Notes: a model not told the origin generated them from the letters alone. 64,000 nucleotides of DNA from Microglena sp. YARC (GCA_022414725.1 CM039463.1:39876884-39940883); one strand, 5' to 3'; numbered from the stretch's first letter, positions 1 to 12,704 are shown. Program-made: numbers and translations.

Positions 1-3000
1 TCAATGCTTAGAGTATATAGCTCGGTATTGTTACAATAGGGATCATACTCAGAAGCTTAGAGTATAGTAGCTCGGTATTGTTACAATAGGATCATACTCA
101 GAAGCTTATTAGAGTATAGTAGCTCGGTATTGTTACGATAGGAATCATACTCATACTAGCTTAGAGTATAGTAGCTTCGGTATTGTTACAATAGGGATCA
201 TACTCAGAAGCCTTAGAGTATAGTAGCTCGGTATTGTTACAATATAGGATCATACTCATAGGAGTATAGTAGCTCGTATTGTACACGATAGGGATCATAC
301 TCAGAAGCTTAGAGTATAGTAGCTCGGTATTGTTACATAGGATCATACTCAGAAGCTTAGAGTATAGTAGCTCGGTATTGTTACAATAGGGATCATACTC
401 ATAGCTTAGAGTATAGTAGCTCGGTATTGTTACAATAAGGGATCGAAGCTTAGAGTATAAGTAGCTCGGTATTGTTACAATAGGGATCATACTCAGAAGC
501 TTAAGTATAGTCGGTATTTACAATAGGGATCATACTCAGAAGCTTAGAGTATAGTAGCTCGGTATTGTTTGACTGTAAGGATCATACATTCATACTCAAT
601 AGCTTAGAGTATAGTAGCTCGGTATTGTTACAATAGGGATCAATACTCAGAAGCCTTAGAGTAATAGTAGCTCGGTATTGTTACAATAGGGATTATCCAT
701 ACTCAGCTTAGCTTAGAGTATAGTAACTCGGTATTGTTACAATAGGATCATACTCAGAAGCTTAGAGTATAGTAGCTCGGTATTGTTACAATAGGGATCA
801 TACTCAGAAGCTTAGAGTATAGTAGCTCGGGTATTGTTACAATAGGGATCAATACTCAGAAAGCTTTTAGAGTATAGTAGCTCGGTATTGTTACAATAGG
901 GATCATACTCAATAGCTTAGAGTATAGTAGCTCGGTATTGTTACAATAGGGATCATACTCAGAAGCTTAGAGTATAGTAGCTCGGTATTGTTACAATAGG
1001 GATCATACTCAGAAGCTTAGAGTATAGTAGCTCGGTATTGTTACAATAGGGATCATACATTCATACTCAATAGCTTAGAGTATAGTAGCTCGGTATTGTT
1101 ACAATAGGGATCATACTCAGAATAGCTAGAGTATAGTAGGCTCGGTATTGTTTTACAATAAGGGATCATACTCAGAGCTTAGAGTATAGTTAGCTCGGTA
1201 TTGTTACAATAGGGATCATACTCAGAAGCTTAGAGTATAGTAGCTCGGTATTGTTACAATAGGATCATACTCAGATGCTTAGAGTATAGTAGCTCGGTAT
1301 TGTTACAATAGGGATCATACTCAGAAGCTTAGAGTATAGTAGCTCGGTATTGTTACAATAGGGATCATACTCAGAAGCTTAGAGTATAGTAGCTCGGTAT
1401 TGTTACAATAGGGATCATCTCAATAGCTTAGAGTATAGTAGCTCGGTATCAATAGGGATCATACTTATAGTAGCTCGTATACTTGTTTACAATAGGATCA
1501 TACTCAGAAGCTAGAGTATAGTAGCTCGGTATTGTTACAATATCATACTCAATAGCTTAGAGTATAGTAGCTCGTATTGTTACAATAGGGATCATACTCA
1601 CTTATCTAGATAGTTAGAGTAGTAGCTCGGTATTGTTAATAAGGATCATACTCAGAAGCTTAGAGTATAGTAGCTATGTTACAATAGGGATCATACTCAG
1701 AAGCTTAGAGTATAGTAGCTCGGTATTGTTACAATAGGGATCATACTTCATCTCAATAGCTTAGAGTATAGTAGCTCGGTATGTTACAATAGGGATCATA
1801 CTCAGAAGCTTGAAGTATAGTAGCTCGGTATTGTTACATAAGGAATCATTCATACTCAACTTAGAGTATAGTTCGGTATTACAAGGGGATATATACTCAG
1901 AAGCTTAGAGTATAGTAGCTCGGTATTGTTTACGATAGGATCATACATTCATACTCAATAGTTTAGAGTATAGTAGCTCGGTATTGTTACAATAGGGATC
2001 ATACTCAGAAGCTTAGAGTATAGTAGCTCGGTATTGTTACAATAGGGATCATACTCATACTCAAAGCTTAGAGTATAGTAGCTCGTATTGTTACAATAGG
2101 GATCATACTCAGAAGCTTAGAGTATAGTAGCCTCGGTATTGTTACAATAGGGATCATATCAGAACTTAGAGTATAGTAGCTCGGTATTGTTACAATAGGA
2201 TCATACTCAACGCTCATAATAGCTTAGAGGGTAGCTCGGTATTGTTACACTATAGGGATCATACTTCAAAGCTTAGAGTATAGTAGCTCGGTATTTGTTA
2301 CAATAGGGATCATACTCAGAAGCTTAGAGTATAGTAGCTCGGTATTGTTACAATAGGGATCATACTCAGAAGCTTAGAGTATAGTAGCTCGGTATTGTTA
2401 CAATAGGGATCATACTCAGAAGCTTAGAGTATAGTAGCTCGGTATTGTTACAATAAGGGATCATACATCAGAAGCTTAGAGTATAGTTAGCTCGGTATTG
2501 TTACAATAGGGATCATACTCACTTAGAGTATAGTAGCTCGGTATTGTTACAATAGGGATCATACTCAGAAGCTTAGAGTATAGTAGCTCGTATTGTTACA
2601 ATAGGGATCATAACTCAGAAGCTTAGAGTAATAGTAGCTCGGTATTGTTTACAATAGATCATACTCAGCTTAGAGTATAGTAGCTCGGTATTGTTACAAT
2701 AGGGATCATACTCAGATAGCTTAGAGTATAGTAGCTCTATTGTTACGATAGGGATCATACTCAACTCAATAGCTTAGAGTATAGTTCGGTATTGTTACAA
2801 TAGGGATCATACCAGCTTCTCGGTATTGTTACAATACATACATCAGAAGCTCTCGGTATTGTTACAATAAGGGATCATACTCAGAAGCTTAGAGTATAGT
2901 AGCTCGGTATTGTTACGATAATTCATACTCAATAGCTTAAGAGTATAGTAGTCGGTATTGTTACAATAGGGATCATACTCAGAAGCTTAGAGTATAGTAG

Positions 3001-4910
3001 CTCGGTATTGTTACGATAGGGATCATGAGTTTATGTAGCTCGGTATTGTTACAATAGGGATCATACTCAGAAGCTTAGAGTATAGTAGCTCGGTATTGTT
3101 ACAATAGGGATCATACTCAGAAGCTTAGAGTATAGTAGTCGGTATTTGTTACAATAGGGATCATACTCAGAAGCTTAGAGTATAGTAGCTCGGTATTGTT
3201 ACAATAGGATCATACTCAATAGCTTAGAGTATAGTAGCTCGGTATTGTTACAATAGGGATCATACTCAGAAGCTTAGAGTATAGTAGCTCGGGTATTGTT
3301 ACAATAGGGATCATACTCAGAAGCTTAGAGTATAGTAGCTCGGTATTGTTACATCTAGGGATCATACTCAAGTGAGCTTAGAGTATAGTAGCTCGTATTG
3401 TTACGATAAGGATATACTCAAAATAGCTTAGAGTATAGTAGCTCGGTATTGTTACAATAGGATCATACTCAGAAGCTTAGAGTATAGTAGCTCGGTATTG
3501 TTACAATAGATCATACTCAGAAGCTAGAGTATAGTAGCTCGTATTGTTTACAATAGGGATCATACTCAGAAGCTTAGAGTATAGTAGCTCGATTGTTACA
3601 ATAGGGATCATACTTCAGAGCTTAGAGTATAGTAGCTCGGTATTGTTACAATAGGGATCATACTCAGAAGCTTAGAGTATAGTAGCTCGTATTGTTACGG
3701 AATAAGGATCATACATTCATACTCAAAGCTTAGAGTATAGTAGCTCGGTATTGTTACAATAAGGATCATACTCATATCAAAGCTTAGAGTATAGTAGCTC
3801 GGTATTGTTACAATAGGGATCATACTCAGAAGCTTAGAGTATAGTAGTCGGTATTGTTACAATATACTCAGGGATCATACTCAGAATTAGAGTATAGTAG
3901 CTCGTATTGTTACAATAGGGATCATATCAGAAGCTTAGAGTATAGTAGCTCGGTATTGTTACAATAGGGATCATACTCAGATAGCTTAAGAGTATAGTAG
4001 CTCGGTATTGTTACATAGGGATCATACTCAGAAGCTTAGAGTATAGTAGCTCGGTATTGTTACAATAGGGATCATACTCAGAAGCTTAGAGTATAGTAGC
4101 TCGGTATTGTTACAATAGGGATCATACTCAGAAGCTTAGAGTATAGTAGCTCGGTATTGTTACGGATCATACTCAGAAGCTTAGAGTATAGTAGCTCGGT
4201 ATTGTTACAATAGGATCATACTCAGAAGCTTAGAGTATAGTAGTCTCGGTATTTTACAATAGGGATCATACTTCAGATAGCTTAGAGTATAGTAGCTCGG
4301 TATTGTTACAATAGGGATGCTTAGATACTCGTATTGTTACGGGATCATACTCAATAGCTTAGAGTATAGTAGCTCGGTATTGTTACAATAGGGATCATAC
4401 TCAGAAGCTTAGAGTATAGTAGCTCGGTATTGTTACAATAGGGATCATACTCAGAAGCTTAGAGTATAGTAGCTTATTGTTAGAGTATAGTAGCTCGGTA
4501 CATATAGGGATCTCATACTCAGAAGCTTAGAGTATAGTAGCTCGGTATTGTTACAATAGGGATCATACTCAGAAGCTTAGAGTATAGTAGCTCGGTATTG
4601 TTACAATAGATTCATAAGAAGCTTAGGTAGTTAGTAGTAGCTCGGTATTGTTACATAGGATCATACTCAGAAGCTTAGAGTATAGTAGTCGTATTTTACG
4701 ATAGGATCAGAGGTATCTACTCGTATTGTTACATACATACTCAGAAGCTTAGAGTATAGTAGCTCGGTATTGTTACAATAGGGATCATACTCAGAAGCTT
4801 AGAGTATAGTAGTTCGGTATTGTTACTATAGGGATCATACTCAGAAGCTTAGAGTATAGTAGCTCGGTATTGTTACGATAAGGATCATACATTCATACTC
4901 AATAGCTTAG
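1..4910. repeat. 50-bp tandem satellite array, left block
   Basis: Head-to-tail monomers of about 50 bp. Each contains GCTTAGAGTATAGTAG, then CTCGGTATTGTTACAAT, then GGGATCATACTC. Variation is mostly 1-3 bp indels and a variable link before GCTTAG (CAGAAG, CAATAG, CAGATAG). A longer variant reading CGATAAGGATCATACATTC followed by ATACTCAATAGC recurs (for example near 4876-4905). Minus-strand open frames in this block exist only because the monomer lacks stop codons, so they are not genes. The array could be centromeric, pericentromeric or subtelomeric; the sequence does not decide between these. Confidence 0.97.
4907..4910. repeat. Target-site duplication TTAG, left copy
   Basis: TTAG directly abuts the left terminal inverted repeat and is repeated at 12734-12737. 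The uninterrupted satellite has a single TTAG at this place in the monomer. Confidence 0.8.
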
Positions 4911-4939
4911 AATGGGCGTTCCTGCTTCCCAACGGATTT
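4911..4939 (+). repeat. Terminal inverted repeat, left
   Basis: Starts AATGGGCGTTCCTGCTTCC and runs 29 bp. It matches the reverse complement of 12705-12733 except at position 20 (C here, G in the other copy). Confidence 0.92.
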
Positions 4940-4944
4940 CCAAT

Positions 4945-5230
4945 CTTACAATCACTTTTGGGGGGTCTTTTGATGCTTTCCAAATGCAATCTTACGATAC
5001 AAGCGTAAGATTGGAGTCAATATTGACAAAATATGCTCGAAATGAGCTTGAAAGACGAAGAAACGCACAAATTGCGAATGTTACAACGTTGAAATGCCAT
5101 ATTTTGTAACAAAAGGTGTTAACATCAATTCGTGTCTTACAATTATAATTGTAAGAAATAAAGGGAAAGCGGACGGTTATAAGTCGGCAGGCAGAATTCA
5201 GCTTTTACATCTTACAATAAAAATTGTAAG
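4945..5230. promoter_or_regulatory. Left subterminal CTTACAAT hairpin cluster
   Basis: Contains one solo CTTACAAT at 4945-4952 and three palindromes. These are 4991-5009 (CTTACG...CGTAAG), 5136-5155 (CTTACAATTATAATTGTAAG, a perfect 20-bp palindrome) and 5211-5230 (CTTACAAT-AAAA-ATTGTAAG). The motif recurs at the opposite end of the element. Repeated subterminal motifs in DNA transposons are often transposase-binding sites; that role is inferred here. Confidence 0.6.
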
Positions 5231-5321
5231 TATAATTCATTAGTAAAAAACGGCTATATGTCAAACATCTTCCTCATCCTCCTCCTCCTCCCCCTTGCCC
5301 TCCTCGTCCTCCTCTCCTCCT

Positions 5322-8300
5322 CCTTCTCCTCCTCCATGCCCCCATCCCATCTTCCTCCTCCTCCATCTCCTCCTCCTCAGCAATGTCTACATTGTCTCCA
5401 TCCGATTGCACAGCCTCTGCCTTGGTGTCCTTCTCAATGGATTGGCAGCTTGACCCTTTGCATGCTCCTTGCTGTGCATTGATTGCCATGCCCAGCACGC
5501 TTCTCTGGCAGTGCTTGACCCCTTGGCATGACCTAGCAGCTTGACCCTTTGCATGACCCCTTGATGTGCATTGATTGACCCCCCTTGCCGGCCCCCCCTT
5601 GCTGCGCATGCATGAAAGGACTGTTTGACAAGTCGGAAAGGCTTTTGCTTCATGCCTTGCGCTTTCACCTCTTTTCATGCCTTGCGCTTTCACCTCCTTT
5701 CAATGCCTTGCGCAAATTGCCTTTTCGCATCCTGCATTGCATTTGCTGCGCATCTGCATTAGCACCCGGGTGGCCCTGCATGGTCCCGAGTTGCACCTAA
5801 ATTCTCGCACCCTTTGCGCAATGCATTTCACTGCTATGGGAATACACTTCAGCTCTGTTCTCATGATCTGCTGCTTTGCCTTTCGCTTTCTGCATCGCCT
5901 TGCTGCGCATGCTGCATTAGCACCGGGAGATGGTTGTGAATAACCCCCGGAGTTGCTTCTAATTCTCGCACCCTTGCGCAATGCATTTCACTGCACTGGG
6001 AATTCGCTTCGGCTCTGCTCTCATAATCTGCTGCTCCGCTTTTCCCATGCACCTTGCTGTGCGCATCCACATCGAATAAGTAATGTATCTATCGATTCCC
6101 CTTGCCCAATATGGGAGTGTTGCCTCACCTTCCCGTCGCCTATGCTACTAATCGCAATGTCTGGTGGATGCTGGGCAGATAGCCCGGAGCACTGGCGCTC
6201 GGAGCACTGGCGCTCGGAGCACTGGATAGGTCTGCCTACCTGCACGCGGTTACCCGCCTGCACCTTGCCAGACTAGACCAGGACACGCGCCGGGCCAGCA
6301 CCTTCGCCGGAGTAATCGTCGAACAGCTCTGCACCCGCCGGCCACCTTCCTGTGGCCTGCCTTACCTGCATGATGGTTACCCGCCTGCACCTGCGTCAGA
6401 GTACTGGCGGACAGTCCTGCATACCCATATGGCATGCATCCTTAGCTACCGTTCCAAGATTTCCATAGCGTCTGGTTGGTTAAGAATTGCAGTGTAGTGG
6501 TAGACTGCAATTGTAGCCCAACTTAGCTGCCTTGTGCCTGTGTTGACCAAGTTACTGCTTGCCAACAGGTTGCCTTGTTTATGTTAATCTTTGCCGGAGT
6601 GTGTTGGGTGTTTATGCTGTGATTGGTACTTTACATGACACTGACATAAGGATCATGTTCACCTGCAGTTCTTCTATTTTTACTGTGTTCTTGCACACCT
6701 CGGCCACCTACCTTTTTACTAGGTTGTTTAAGTGGCCCAGTACTGCAATAGGTAAAGCAGAATGTGTAGTTGAGGCCTGCTTGACTTGCATAGCATGACT
6801 GATGAAATGTCATAGCCCAGAAGAATTTAGCCCTTTTGCCTGTTCCGTCTAGGCATTCGTGATCAAGTTTTCTTTGACTGGTTTTAGGATTGCTTTCCCC
6901 CTACTTTTCTTCTCCACGGGAATATTTGTCTGGCTTACTCTTATGACTGTGTTGTGAAATCCCAGGAATTCTGGTACCAGAATACCAGGGATTGGGGAAT
7001 TGTTATGATACAGCCTATAGTGTATCAGTAACGGTGCCGGGCTTAGGTCCGACACCCACACTAGCAGCTGGTGACCAGTTTCATCTGCCTGGCAGCTAGC
7101 AGTGTAGTAGGTGACTTCAATGAAATAGGGTCGTTGGTTTGTCGATGCTTCCCGATTATGATCGGGAGGACTGTGTGTATTCCGAGTTTGGCTTTCTCAA
7201 TCATTCGCTTGTTGGGTTTGACAATGCTCCCGATTATGATCGGGAGGACTCTGGGTATTCTGAGTTTGGTTTTTCTCAATCATTCGCTCGTTGGGTTTGA
7301 CAATGCTCCTGATTATGATCGGGAGGACTGTGGGTATTCTGAGTTTGGTTTTTCTCAATCATTCGTTCGTTGGGTTTGACAATGCTCCCGATTATGATCG
7401 GGAGACTATGGTATGCCGAGTACAAAAAAAAAAAAAAAAAAAAAAAATATATATATGTATATGCCGACTACATGTTTTCTGAATCATTCGCTCGTTGGGT
7501 TTGTCAATGCTCCCGATTATGATCGGGAGGACTGTGTGTATTCCGAATTAGGTTTTCTCAATCATTCACTCGTTGGGTTTGTCAATGCTCCCGATTATGA
7601 TCGGGAGGACTGTGTGTATTCCGAATTTGGTTTTCTCAATCATTTGCTCGTTGGGTTTGACAATGCTCCCGATTATGATCGGGAGGACTATGGGTATTCT
7701 GAGTTTGGTTTTTCTCAATCATTTGTCGTTGGGCTTTGAACAATGCTCCGATTATGATCGGGAGGACTGTGGGTATTCTGAGTTTGGTTTTTTCTCAATC
7801 ATTCGTTTGTTGGTTGACAATGCTCCCGATTATGATCGGGAGGACTATGGGTATGCCGAGTACAAAAAAATATATATATATATATATATATATGCCGAGT
7901 ACATGTTTTCTGAATCATTCGCTTGTTGGGTTTGTCTGTGCTCCCGATTATGATCGGGAGGACTGTGTGTATTCCGAGTTTGGTTTTCTCAATCATTCGC
8001 TCGTTGGGTTTGTCAATGCTCCCGATTATGATCGGGAGGACTGTGTGTATTCCGAATTTGGTTTTCTCAATCATTTGCTCGTTGGGTTTGTCAATGCTCA
8101 CGATTATGATCGGGAGGACTGTGTGTATTCTGAGTTTGTTTTTTCTCAATCATTCGCTCGTTGGGTTTGACTATGCTCCCGATTATGATCGGGAGGACTT
8201 TGGGTATTCTGAGTTTGGTTTTTCTCAATCATTCGTTTGTTGGGTTTGACAATGCTCCCGATTATGATCGGGAGGATTGTGGGTATTCTGAGTTTGGTTT

Positions 8301-8950
8301 TTCTCAATCATTCGTTCGTTGGGTTTGACAATGCTCCCGATTATGATCGGGAGAACTATGGGTATGCCGAGTACAAAAAAAACAAAAAAAAATGCCGAGT
8401 ACATGTTTTCTGAATCATTCGCTCGTTGGGTTTAATAAGTGCTCCCCGAAATATGATCGGGAGGACTGCGTGTATTCCGAATTTGGTTTTCTCAATCATT
8501 CGCTCGTTGGGTTTGACAATGCTCCCGATTATGATCGGGAGGACTATGGGTCTTCTGAGTTTGGTTTTTCTCTAAATCTGAATCTGATTTTGAATCTGAA
8601 TCTGAATCTGAATCATTTGCTGTACCAACCTATTTGTCTTCCGCAGGGTCTACATTGACAGTACCGTGGAAGTAAAACTCCAATCGGACGGGGGAAGATT
8701 TGGGATGCGGCGTCATGGACGAAATGGACCAAGGAGCGCCAAGTGCCAATGAACATCGAAGTCGTTGTTGGTGGAACCAGACTTCTATGTTACGGCTACG
8801 CACGCTCACTGGTTGAGGTTTTCGCGGCGAATGCATGCATATGTGCGGAAGCAGATGCATTCTGGTCGACACTCACCCTTGCGGAAAGTTCAAGACAGCC
8901 CAGTTGCTTGAAGTCACTAGCATTCGGAGGCCCATGTTAGGAGCCCTATC
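5322..8950 (+). repeat. Left arm of giant inverted repeat
   Basis: Pairs with the reverse complement of 9481-11892. Landmarks shared in inverted order are the CCTCCTCC tract and AGCAATGTCTACATTGTCTCC (about 5380), a 157-bp tandem duplication (copies start about 5746 and 5903), a 15-bp triplet repeat CGGAGCACTGGCGCT (6184-6225), the hairpin-unit array (7135-8560) and a segment containing ACATCGAAGTCGTTGTTGG (about 8750). The arm is longer than its partner because it has more hairpin units and about 540 bp (6605-7145) absent from the right arm. Short open frames here are interrupted and not convincing as genes. Confidence 0.9.
7135..8560 (+). repeat. 78-bp hairpin-unit array, left
   Basis: About 17 direct repeats of 78 bp, each holding CTCCCGATTATGATCGGGAG, an 8-bp stem with a TATG loop. 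The rest of the unit reads like GGACTGTGTGTATTCCGA then TTTGGTTTTCTCAATCATTC then GCTCGTTGGGTTTG. Blocks of units are separated by an A-run or TA-run between two copies of GCCGAGTAC (about 7415-7475, 7855-7905, 8368-8405), giving a higher-order pattern. Because 78 is a multiple of three, long open frames run through the array; they are a by-product of the repeat. Confidence 0.93.
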
Positions 8951-9480
8951 ATGGATACCAGTTCACATTCAGCTCTTGGTTGGTGGTTGACAATGCGCAG
9001 CAAGCCTGTCAGGGTCGGCGAGGCGAATTTATCGCCGACAAAGAGCTTGAGGAACTAGGGCGTGGGTTGAGACATGCGAAGGAAAGCTCAGGACGATTTC
9101 GAGGAGTTTGGTCCTTAGCGACAGGAGGACGTCACCTCGATGTACACCAAAAGGGCCTTCACCTAACGCCGGTAAGAGAGCAATCGAACAGACTGTACTG
9201 CTGCACCGTGGCTCAGGTTAAATTTTCAAATCTGACAGGTACATTTCGAATGTTACGTACGCGGTGGGATGTACACCGTTCGAAACAACCATTGTGTGCT
9301 GACCGCACTTGCCGCTTTCAATTTCGATAGGATATTGCGTAACTTCTGCACTCTTTACATTTCCTACAGCCTCCGCAAAGAAGTCAGGAAAGGCGCGACA
9401 AGGTCAGCTTCCTACAATCAACGAAGAGGACAGATCGCCGATACTTTGTAAGGTCATCGTATTCAAATTGTTATCTCCTT
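8951..9480. other. Single-copy loop of the foldback element
   Basis: This is the only internal part of the element without an inverted partner. Short frames are open on the plus strand (8980-9330 and 9269-9451), but I recognise no domain and they overlap in different frames. It may be the relic of a coding core. Confidence 0.6.
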
Positions 9481-11892
9481 ATAGCCCAGCTCCTGACATG
9501 GGCCTCCGAATGCTAGTGACTTCAAGCAACTGGGCTGTCTTGACTTCCGCAAGGGTGAATGTCGACCAGAATGCTCCGCACATATGCCTGCATTCGCCGC
9601 GAAACCTCAACCTGTGAGCGTGCGTAGCCGTAACATAGAAGTCTGGTCCACCAACAACGACTTCAATGTTCATTGGCACTTGGCGCTCCCTGGTCCATTC
9701 GTCCATGACGCCGCATCCCAAATCCTTCCCGTCCGATTGGAGTTTTACTTCCACGGTACTGTCATTGTAGACCCTGCGGAAGACAAATAGGTTGGTAAAG
9801 CAAATGATTCAGATTCAGATTCAGATTCAAAATCAGATTCAGATTTAGAGAAAAACCAAACTCAGAAGACCCATTGTCCTCCCGATCATAATCGGGAGCA
9901 TTGTCAAACCCAACGAGCGAATGATTGAGAAAACCAAATTCGGAATACACACAGTCCTCCCGATCATAATCGGGAGCATTGTCAAACCCAACGAGCGAAT
10001 GATTGAGAAAACAAAACTCGGAATACACACAGTCCTCCCGATCATAATCGGGAGCACTCACAAACCCAACGAGCGAATAATTCAGAAAACATGTACTCGG
10101 CATACCCATAATCCTCCCGATCATAATCGGGAGCATTGTCAAACCCAACGAACGAATGATTGAGAAAAACCAAACTCAGAATACCCACAGTCCTCCCGAT
10201 CATAATCGGGAGCATTGTAAAACCCAACGAACGAATGATTGAGAAAAAAACAAACTCAGAATACCCATAGTCCTCCCGATCATAATCGGGAGCATTGTCA
10301 AACCCAACGAGCGAATGATTGAGAAAACCAAATTCGGAATACACACAGTCCTCCCGATCATAATCGGGAGCATTGACAAGCCCAATGAGTGAATGATTGA
10401 GAAAACCTAATTCGGAATACACACAGTCCTCCCGATCATAATCGGGAGCACTAACAAACCCAACGAGCGAATGATTCAGAAAACATGTACTTGGCATTTT
10501 TTTTTTTTTTTTTTTTTTGTACTCGGCATACCCATAGTCCTCCCGATCATAATCGGGAGCATTGTCAAACCCAACGAACAAATGATTGAGAAAAACCAAA
10601 CTCAGAATACCCATAGTCCAACCACACTCCCGGCAAAGATTAACCAATAAACAAGGCAACCTGTTGGCAAGCAGTAACTTGGTCAACACAGGCACAAGGC
10701 AGCTAAATCTGGGCTACAATTGCAGTCTACCACTACACTGCAATTCTTAACCAAACCAGACGCTATGGAAATCTTGGAACGGTAGCTAAGGATGCATGCC
10801 ATATGGGTATGCAGTACTGTCCGCCAGTACTCTGACGCAGGTGCAGGCGGGTAACCATCATGCAGGTAGGCAGGCCTCAGGAAGGTGCAGGCGGGTGCAG
10901 AGCTGTTCGCCAGTACTCCGGCGAAGGTGCTGGCCCGGGCGCGTGTCCTGGTCTAGTCTGGCAGGTGCAGGCGGGTAACCGCCATGCAGGTAGGCAGACC
11001 TATCCAGTGCTCCGAGCGCCAGTGCTCCGAGCGCCAGTGCTCCGGGCTATCTGCCCAGCATCCACCAGACATTGCGATTAGTAGCATAGGCGACGGGAAG
11101 GTGAGGCAACACTCCCATATTGGGCAAGGGGAATCGATAGATACATTACTTATTCGATGTGGATGCGCACAGCAAGGTGCATGGGAAAAGCGGAGCAGCA
11201 GATTATGAGAGCAGAGCCGAAGCGAATTCCCAGTGCAGTGAAATGCATTGCGCAAAGGGTGCGAGAATTAGAAGCAACTCGGGGGTTATTCACAACCACC
11301 CGGTGCTAATGCAGATGCGCAGCAAGGCGATGCAGAAAGCGAAAGGCAAAGCAGCAGATCATGAGAACAGAGCTGAAGTGAATTCCCATAGCAGTGAAAT
11401 GCATTGCGCAAAGGGTGCGAGAATTAGGTGCAACTCGGGACCATGCAGGGCCACCCGGTGCTAATGCAGATGCGCAGCAAAGCAATGCAGGATGCGAAAG
11501 GCAATTTGCGCAAGGCATGAAAGGAGGTGAAAGCGCAAGGCATGAAAAGAGGTGAAAGCGCAAGGCATGAAGCAAAGCCTTTCCGACTTGTCAAAACAGT
11601 CTTTCATGCATGCGCAGCAAGGGGGGCCCGGCAAGGGGGTCAATCATGCACATCAAGGGGTCATGCAAAGGGGTCAAGCTGCTTAGGTCATGCAAAGGGT
11701 CAAGCTGCCAGAGAAGGTGCTGGGCATGGCAATCAATGCACAGCAAGGAGTCATGCAAAGGGGTCAAGCTGCCAATCCATTGAGAAGGACACCAAGGCAG
11801 AGGCTGTGCAATCGGGGAGACAATGTAGACATTGCTAAGGAGGAGGAGATGGAGGAGGAGGAAGATGGGGATGGGGGCATGGAGGAGGAGAT
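9481..11892 (-). repeat. Right arm of giant inverted repeat
   Basis: Reverse complement of the left arm, from GCCTCCGAATGCTAGTGAC (about 9504) to the GGAGGAGG tract at about 11890. It lacks the counterpart of about 6605-7145 and has about 9 hairpin units where the left arm has about 17. The 157-bp internal duplication is also present here (copies meet at about 11302 and 11457), so that duplication predates the inverted structure or was copied with it. Confidence 0.9.
9865..10620 (-). repeat. 78-bp hairpin-unit array, right
   Basis: About 9 units in the opposite orientation, with stem-loops starting at 9879, 9957, 10035, 10114, about 10192, 10271, 10349, 10427 and 10540. Like the left array, it has a homopolymer interruption (T-run, about 10497-10518) flanked by the GTACTCGGCAT motif. 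Unlike the left, there is another junction at about 10095-10110 with no homopolymer. Confidence 0.92.
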
Positions 11893-12594
11893 TCTAGTGC
11901 AGCGACTGTACAGGCGCTGTTGTTACCCAACAAGTTAGCATTGGCCCTCTTTCTACAACGTGATAGACTGTTCCCACAGCCAATCTAGAGTAGACAGTAT
12001 TGTGTCAGGTAGCACCATGGCGTCAGCTAGCACATGACCTGTCAGCACTAAGTGCAGAAGTTATCACCAATGGACTTGTTGGCAGCAGTGCAACATTAGC
12101 ACCGTGCACAAGTTTGCACGAGTGTACTAGTTTGCCTTATCCAACACACATTTTGAGTGATGTCAGGATTCTAGGATGGCAGTTTGCAGATTTAAGGATA
12201 TAAATTTGTGTTCTGTACATAATGAGGCTATGAGGTATGAAATTATGAATAATAAGTCCTGAGTTAGGAGTTATTAGTTCTGACTTGTATAAGGTACATA
12301 TAAGTTCTGAGTTGTGAGTTATACATAAGTGAGGTACACATAAGTACAGATTTCGGAGTCAGAAGTACTAAGTTGTACTTTCGAACTGTTGAGTTGTGAG
12401 TTGTGAGATAAATAATTATGAGCAATGCGTTCAAGACTTTGTAAACAGCTTTCACCTTCCTCTTGACTGTCCTCTACAATTGATTTTGTATTGGAATACT
12501 TCGAAGGAACTTTCTCTCCCTCCAAACAAGCAAATCAATGTTCCAATTGAAATTGAAGGGAATAGTCTCTTTCTCCGGAATACAACAAAACAAT
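11893..12594. other. Right-end unpaired AT-rich segment of the element
   Basis: It has no counterpart at the left end, which has only about 350 bp outside its arm. About 12240-12420 holds degenerate short repeats around AGTTCTGAGTTGTGAGTTA. No gene was recognised; the frame at 12396-12626 is short and lacks any motif. Confidence 0.5.
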
Positions 12595-12688
12595 CTTACA
12601 AAATAAATTGTAAGATATTTTCGTAAAAGCCACCAAAAAAGCAAAATCAATTAATTTGCGAAAATGATCTTACAACATTTATCGTAAG
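12595..12688. promoter_or_regulatory. Right subterminal CTTACAAT hairpin cluster
   Basis: Two palindromes of the same family as on the left: 12595-12614 (CTTACAA...TTGTAAG) and 12669-12688 (CTTAC...GTAAG). They lie 17-139 bp inside the right end, mirroring the left cluster. The surrounding sequence is not otherwise similar between the two ends. Confidence 0.6.
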
Positions 12689-12704
12689 ATTTCAGTAAAA
12701 TAAA

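Noticed and set aside
161..490. Minus-strand open frames in the satellite (Asn-Asn-Thr-Glu-Leu-Leu-Tyr-Ser-Lys repeats), also at 14641, 26846, 34682, 37667 and others
   Set aside because: The 50-bp monomer has no stop on that strand and cycles through three frames every 150 bp, so the frames are a property of the repeat and break at every indel.
1..4910. A CRISPR array, because of regularly spaced repeats
   Set aside because: There are no unique spacers. The full 50-bp unit repeats, and the context is eukaryotic with no cas genes.
4912..5109. 65-codon ORF starting inside the left terminal repeat
   Set aside because: It is short, has no recognisable motif and no counterpart at the other end. 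The ATG is part of the terminal repeat.
7071..8249. Repeat protein of about 26-residue units encoded by the 78-bp array
   Set aside because: The open frames follow from a unit length divisible by three. Several frames are open at once on both strands, A-runs interrupt them, and no start or promoter is convincing.
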